Assembly: GCF_015476235.1 (NCBI RefSeq)
Contig: NZ_CP064338.1
Location: forward strand, 558,001 to 622,000
DNA: 64,000 nt
Reading direction: 5' to 3'
From: Caldimonas thermodepolymerans
GTDB taxonomy: Bacteria; Pseudomonadota; Gammaproteobacteria; Burkholderiales; Burkholderiaceae_C
In this document: in pieces, positions 61,481-64,000 of the stretch
Position numbering within the stretch: position 1 is the stretch's first letter
Layout of the letters: each line of letters starts with the position of its first letter
Made by a program: the position numbers and the translations under genes
Notes under the pieces: model-generated
The model's database searches: none
The model's input: the letters and a program-made list of their open reading frames with translations, nothing else
Told to the model about the DNA's origin: nothing

Positions 61481-61503
61481 TTGACGTTTACGTCAACGTC
61501 AAT
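61481..61503. promoter_or_regulatory. Palindromic operator upstream of icmF
   Basis: TTGACGTTTACGTCAA (61481-61496) has perfect 7-bp arms around a 2-bp centre, and CGTCAAT repeats a half-site at 61497-61503. It lies about 70-90 bases before the icmF start. The spacing and TTGACGT half-sites resemble those of MerR-type LiuR operators of branched-chain catabolism; this parallel is from memory. Confidence 0.55.
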
Positions 61504-61618
61504 CATGCCATAGGGCCCCGGCGCTGACGAGGCGGAAGACCCCGTATCCGCCTGGCACGGCACGTGCCAAGGGAGCTGGGAGGCGACCGCGACCCGCCGT
61601 CGCTCCAGGACGCTGCCG

Positions 61619-61879
61619 ATGCATCCCTTGCCTGCCCATCGCGAACCCCCGCTCGGTCCCGGCGTGCCACCGCCCGACCCGGCCGAACCGCCCGAACCCG
61701 CGCCGCTGGATGCGCCGCCCGGGCCGGACCGCGACCACCCGGTGCTGTGGCGCAGGGCGCGGCGGCGCTTCGGTGCGGGCAATGCCTGGGTCTACAGGCT
61801 GCACCGCACCGGTGCCGGCGCGGTGCGCGGGCCGGTGGGCAGCTGGAACCCGCTGGCGCGCGGGCGCCTCGGCAACTGA
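61619..61879 (+). CDS. Small proline-rich hypothetical protein
   Basis: A possible 86-residue protein, rich in Pro (PPLGPGVPPPDPAEPPEPAP) in the first half and Arg-rich in the second (WRRARRRFGAGNAW). No domain is recognised. The ribosome site is weak, and other frames here are also open, as is common at this GC level. It ends 11 bases before the better supported small cysteine-rich gene. The divergent gap to icmF (61413-61618) holds only the operator. Confidence 0.35.
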   Translation: MHPLPAHREPPLGPGVPPPDPAEPPEPAPLDAPPGPDRDHPVLWRRARRRFGAGNAWVYRLHRTGAGAVRGPVGSWNPLARGRLGN

Positions 61880-61890
61880 GGGGAGTCGCC

Positions 61891-62148
61891 ATGGCCAGGT
61901 GCGAGACCTGCGGCAACGACTATCACCTGTCCTTCGACGTGGTGATGGCCGGACGCCGCCATACCTTCGACAGCTTCGAATGCGCGATCCACAAGCTCGC
62001 CCCGGTGTGCAGCCACTGCGGCTGCCGCATCGTCGGGCACGGGATCGAATCGGTGTCCGGCTTCTTCTGCTGCGCCCACTGCGCGAGCGAGGCCGGCGTC
62101 AGCGGCGCGGTGGACAACACCCGCGCGGGGGAGGGCGCCGGTCCCTGA
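61891..62148 (+). CDS. Small cysteine-rich (zinc ribbon-like) protein
   Basis: An 85-residue protein with paired cysteines: C4 and C7, C31, C40, C43 and C45, C60, C61 and C64, plus H24, H34, H42, H50 and H63. The pattern CETCGNDY ... [20 protein letters not shown] ... FFCCAHC resembles small bacterial metal-binding proteins with treble-clef or metallothionein-like sites. GGGGAG precedes ATG 61891. Function unknown; it may store or sense zinc. The C-terminal 20 residues are disordered. Confidence 0.7.
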   Translation: MARCETCGNDYHLSFDVVMAGRRHTFDSFECAIHKLAPVCSHCGCRIVGHGIESVSGFFCCAHCASEAGVSGAVDNTRAGEGAGP

Positions 62149-62227
62149 GCGCCACGGCTGCAAGACCGGTGCGGCGTGCGCGCGCCAGCGCGCGCCGGCG
62201 GGCGAGTTTCGGGATAATGGCCCGAAC

Positions 62228-63004
62228 ATGTTTCTCGCCATCGACATCGGTAACACGCGTCTGAAATGGGCGCAGTTCGAGGCAGCCCATCCCGGCGCGC
62301 GGATGGTGGCGCATGGCGCGGCGTTCCTCGAGACCATCGACCAGCTCGCCGATGGCGAGTGGAAGCACCTGGCGGTGCCCACCAGCGTGCTCGGCTGCTG
62401 CGTGGCCGGCGAGGCGGTGCGTCACCGGGTCGAGGAGCAGCTCGAGCTGTGGGACGTGCACCCGAGCTGGGTGATTGCCAGCGCCCAGGAAGCCGGCGTG
62501 CTCAACGGCTATGACCATCCGGCGCGGCTGGGCGCCGACCGGTGGGTGGCGATGATCGGGGCGCGCTGGCACGTCCTCAACGAAGGCCCGCCGCGCCCGA
62601 CGCTGGTGGTGATGGTGGGTACCGCCGTCACGGTCGACGCGGTCGATGCGCAGGGCAAGTTCCTCGGCGGCCTGATCCTGCCCGGGCACGGCATCATGCT
62701 GCGCGCCCTGGAAAGCGGCACCGCCGGGCTGCACGTGCCCACCGGCGAGGTGCGCGACTTCCCCACCAACACCAGCGATGCACTGACCAGCGGCGGCACC
62801 TACGCGATCGCCGGCGCGATCGAGCGCATGTACCGCAGCCTGGAGCAGCGCTGCGGCGCCGAGCCGGTGTGCCTGCTGACCGGCGGGGCCGGCTGGAAGA
62901 TGGCGCCGTACCTGACGGTGCCGTTCCGGCTGGTCGAGTCGCTGATCTTCGACGGCCTGCTGCGCATCGCGGAGCAGCGCGCCATCGAGCGGGTGCGGCG
63001 CTGA
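62228..63004 (+). CDS. coaX: Type III pantothenate kinase
   Basis: A 258-residue kinase for the first step of CoA synthesis. The family motifs are [12 protein letters not shown] (residues 4-15, phosphate loop), GADRW for pantothenate binding, [14 protein letters not shown] with the catalytic Asp, and [12 protein letters not shown]. It uses ATP and a monovalent cation and is not inhibited by CoA. ATG 62228 follows directly on GATAATGGCCCG. A CoA-synthesis gene at the edge of an acyl-CoA island is probably coincidence. In many relatives it follows birA, which is not the case here. Confidence 0.93.
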   Translation: MFLAIDIGNTRLKWAQFEAAHPGARMVAHGAAFLETIDQLADGEWKHLAVPTSVLGCCVAGEAVRHRVEEQLELWDVHPSWVIASAQEAGVLNGYDHPARLGADRWVAMIGARWHVLNEGPPRPTLVVMVGTAVTVDAVDAQGKFLGGLILPGHGIMLRALESGTAGLHVPTGEVRDFPTNTSDALTSGGTYAIAGAIERMYRSLEQRCGAEPVCLLTGGAGWKMAPYLTVPFRLVESLIFDGLLRIAEQRAIERVRR

Positions 63005-63050
63005 GGGGGTTGCCCGCAGAAGGTGCGGCGGTTGCGGATAATCCGCAGCC

Positions 63051-64000
63051 ATGAACATCCTGATCCTCGGCGCCGGACGCGTCGGCGAGAGCGTCGCCGA
63101 AAGCCTGGTGTCCGAGCGCAACGACATCACGGTGATCGACACCGACCCGCGGCGCGTGCGCGAGCTGCAGGACCGCATGGACCTGCGCGGCGTGGTGGGC
63201 AACGGCATCCAGCCTTCGGTCCTGCAGGAAGCGGGCGCCCAGGACGCGGACATGCTGATCGCCTGCGCCCCGCTGGACGAGACCAACCTGGTCACCTGCA
63301 AGATCGCGCACGACGTCTTCGGCATCCCGAAGACCATCGCGCGGGTGCGCTCGCCCGAGTTCGTCGACGGCTCGCCGCTGATGGGCCGCACCGGCTTCGC
63401 GGTGGACCGGGTGATCTGCCCGGAAGCCTCGCTGACCCGCTACATCCGCAAGCTGATCGAGTACCCCGAGGCGCTGCAGGTGCTGGAGTTCGCCGACGGG
63501 CTGGTCAGCCTGATCGCGGTGCGCGCGATCTCCGGCGGCCCGCTGGTGCGGCACACGATCTCGGAGCTGCCGAGCCTGGTGCCCGACGTCGAGATGCGCA
63601 TCGTCTCGATCTACCGGCGCGAGGCCGAGGGGCCGGACCGGCAGATCGTCTGCGAGGGTTCGACGCGCATCGAGCCGGGCGACGAGGTGTTCGTGCTGGC
63701 CGACACCCGCCACATCCGCACGGTGCTGGAATCGCTGCGGCGCCGCGAGCGCCCGGTGCGGCGCCTGATGATCGCCGGCGGCGGGCGGGTCGGCCTGCGC
63801 CTGGCGCGCCTGCTGCAGAAGGACTACCGCGTCAAGCTGATCGAGCAGGACCCGCTGCGCTGCGAATACCTCGCCTCGCAGCTGTCGGCCGACACGCTGG
63901 TGCTGCGCGGCGACTCCACCGACGAGGAGCTGCTGGTCGAGGAGAACGTCCAGGACATGGACCTGTTCCTCGCGCTGACCAACGACGACGAGGACAACAT
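63051..64000 (+). CDS. trkA: Trk potassium transport NAD-binding protein TrkA (N-terminal part)
   Basis: The frame begins at ATG 63051 and runs off the window; about 316 residues are visible of the usual 455-460. The first RCK unit opens MNILILGAGRVGESVAESL with the NAD motif GAGRVG, followed by VIDTDPRRVRELQDRMDLRG. A TrkA-C domain comes next, and the second RCK unit starts RRLMIAGGGRVGLRLARLLQ near residue 238. TrkA is the peripheral regulator of the TrkH potassium channel. This gene is part of the conserved chromosome, not of the catabolic island. Confidence 0.93.
   Translation, partial: MNILILGAGRVGESVAESLVSERNDITVIDTDPRRVRELQDRMDLRGVVGNGIQPSVLQEAGAQDADMLIACAPLDETNLVTCKIAHDVFGIPKTIARVRSPEFVDGSPLMGRTGFAVDRVICPEASLTRYIRKLIEYPEALQVLEFADGLVSLIAVRAISGGPLVRHTISELPSLVPDVEMRIVSIYRREAEGPDRQIVCEGSTRIEPGDEVFVLADTRHIRTVLESLRRRERPVRRLMIAGGGRVGLRLARLLQKDYRVKLIEQDPLRCEYLASQLSADTLVLRGDSTDEELLVEENVQDMDLFLALTNDDEDN

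Overview
High-GC (about 70%) chromosomal DNA with the codon use and gene families of a betaproteobacterium, most likely Burkholderiales. Pointers are a type III pantothenate kinase, a fused isobutyryl-CoA mutase, Liv/TRAP uptake systems and many acyl-CoA enzymes. I cannot name the genus from the sequence alone. No rRNA or tRNA gene was seen.

Layout. 1-1422 is the end of a periplasmic glucan biosynthesis gene. 1423-2829 is a scar: two 36-bp repeats with a 31-bp spacer that look like a type II-C CRISPR remnant, cut off by a decayed IS3-family element. 2830-4620 holds a control region and an araC-tetR regulator pair. 4791-12262 is a branched-chain/aromatic-acid type ABC uptake operon (livHMGF, acyl-CoA synthetase, livK, SDR). 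12331-13248 is a convergent EamA exporter. 13400-20168 is a beta-oxidation operon (FadB-like, thiolase, acyl-CoA dehydrogenase, acyl-CoA synthetase). 20445-36370 is a long operon: acyl-CoA synthetase, TRAP permease with two tandem receptors, an unrecognised protein with duplicated Cys4 motifs, two SDRs, a MaoC-type hydratase, then a block resembling the levulinate/4-hydroxyacid genes lvaA, B, E, D, C, and a quinone oxidoreductase. 36387-40062 holds an alpha/beta hydrolase, an enoyl-CoA hydratase/isomerase, a TIGR03084 protein and a DUF2156 protein. 40176-51963 is an atu-like cluster (biotin-dependent carboxylase, acyl-CoA dehydrogenase, hydratase, AtuA, SDR, DUF2889, FadH-like reductase, dienoyl-CoA isomerase). 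52789-58097 is a second kinase/acyl-CoA dehydrogenase pair plus another dehydrogenase and synthetase. 58128-61412 is icmF on the opposite strand. 61619-64000 has small genes, coaX and the start of trkA.

How it works together. The window is a catabolic island for one or more branched or unsaturated carboxylic acids. It carries two transport systems, five acyl-CoA synthetases, five acyl-CoA dehydrogenases, a carboxylase for beta-methyl branches, a kinase route for 4-hydroxyacyl-CoAs, and a mutase for isobutyryl-CoA. The operon heads share a motif (consensus TTGRCRCAAG) always exactly 24 nt before a YANNNT -10-like hexamer. I found eight such promoters, on both strands, which implies one activator controls the island. 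The AraC protein encoded at 3137-3988 is the obvious candidate, but that is inference.
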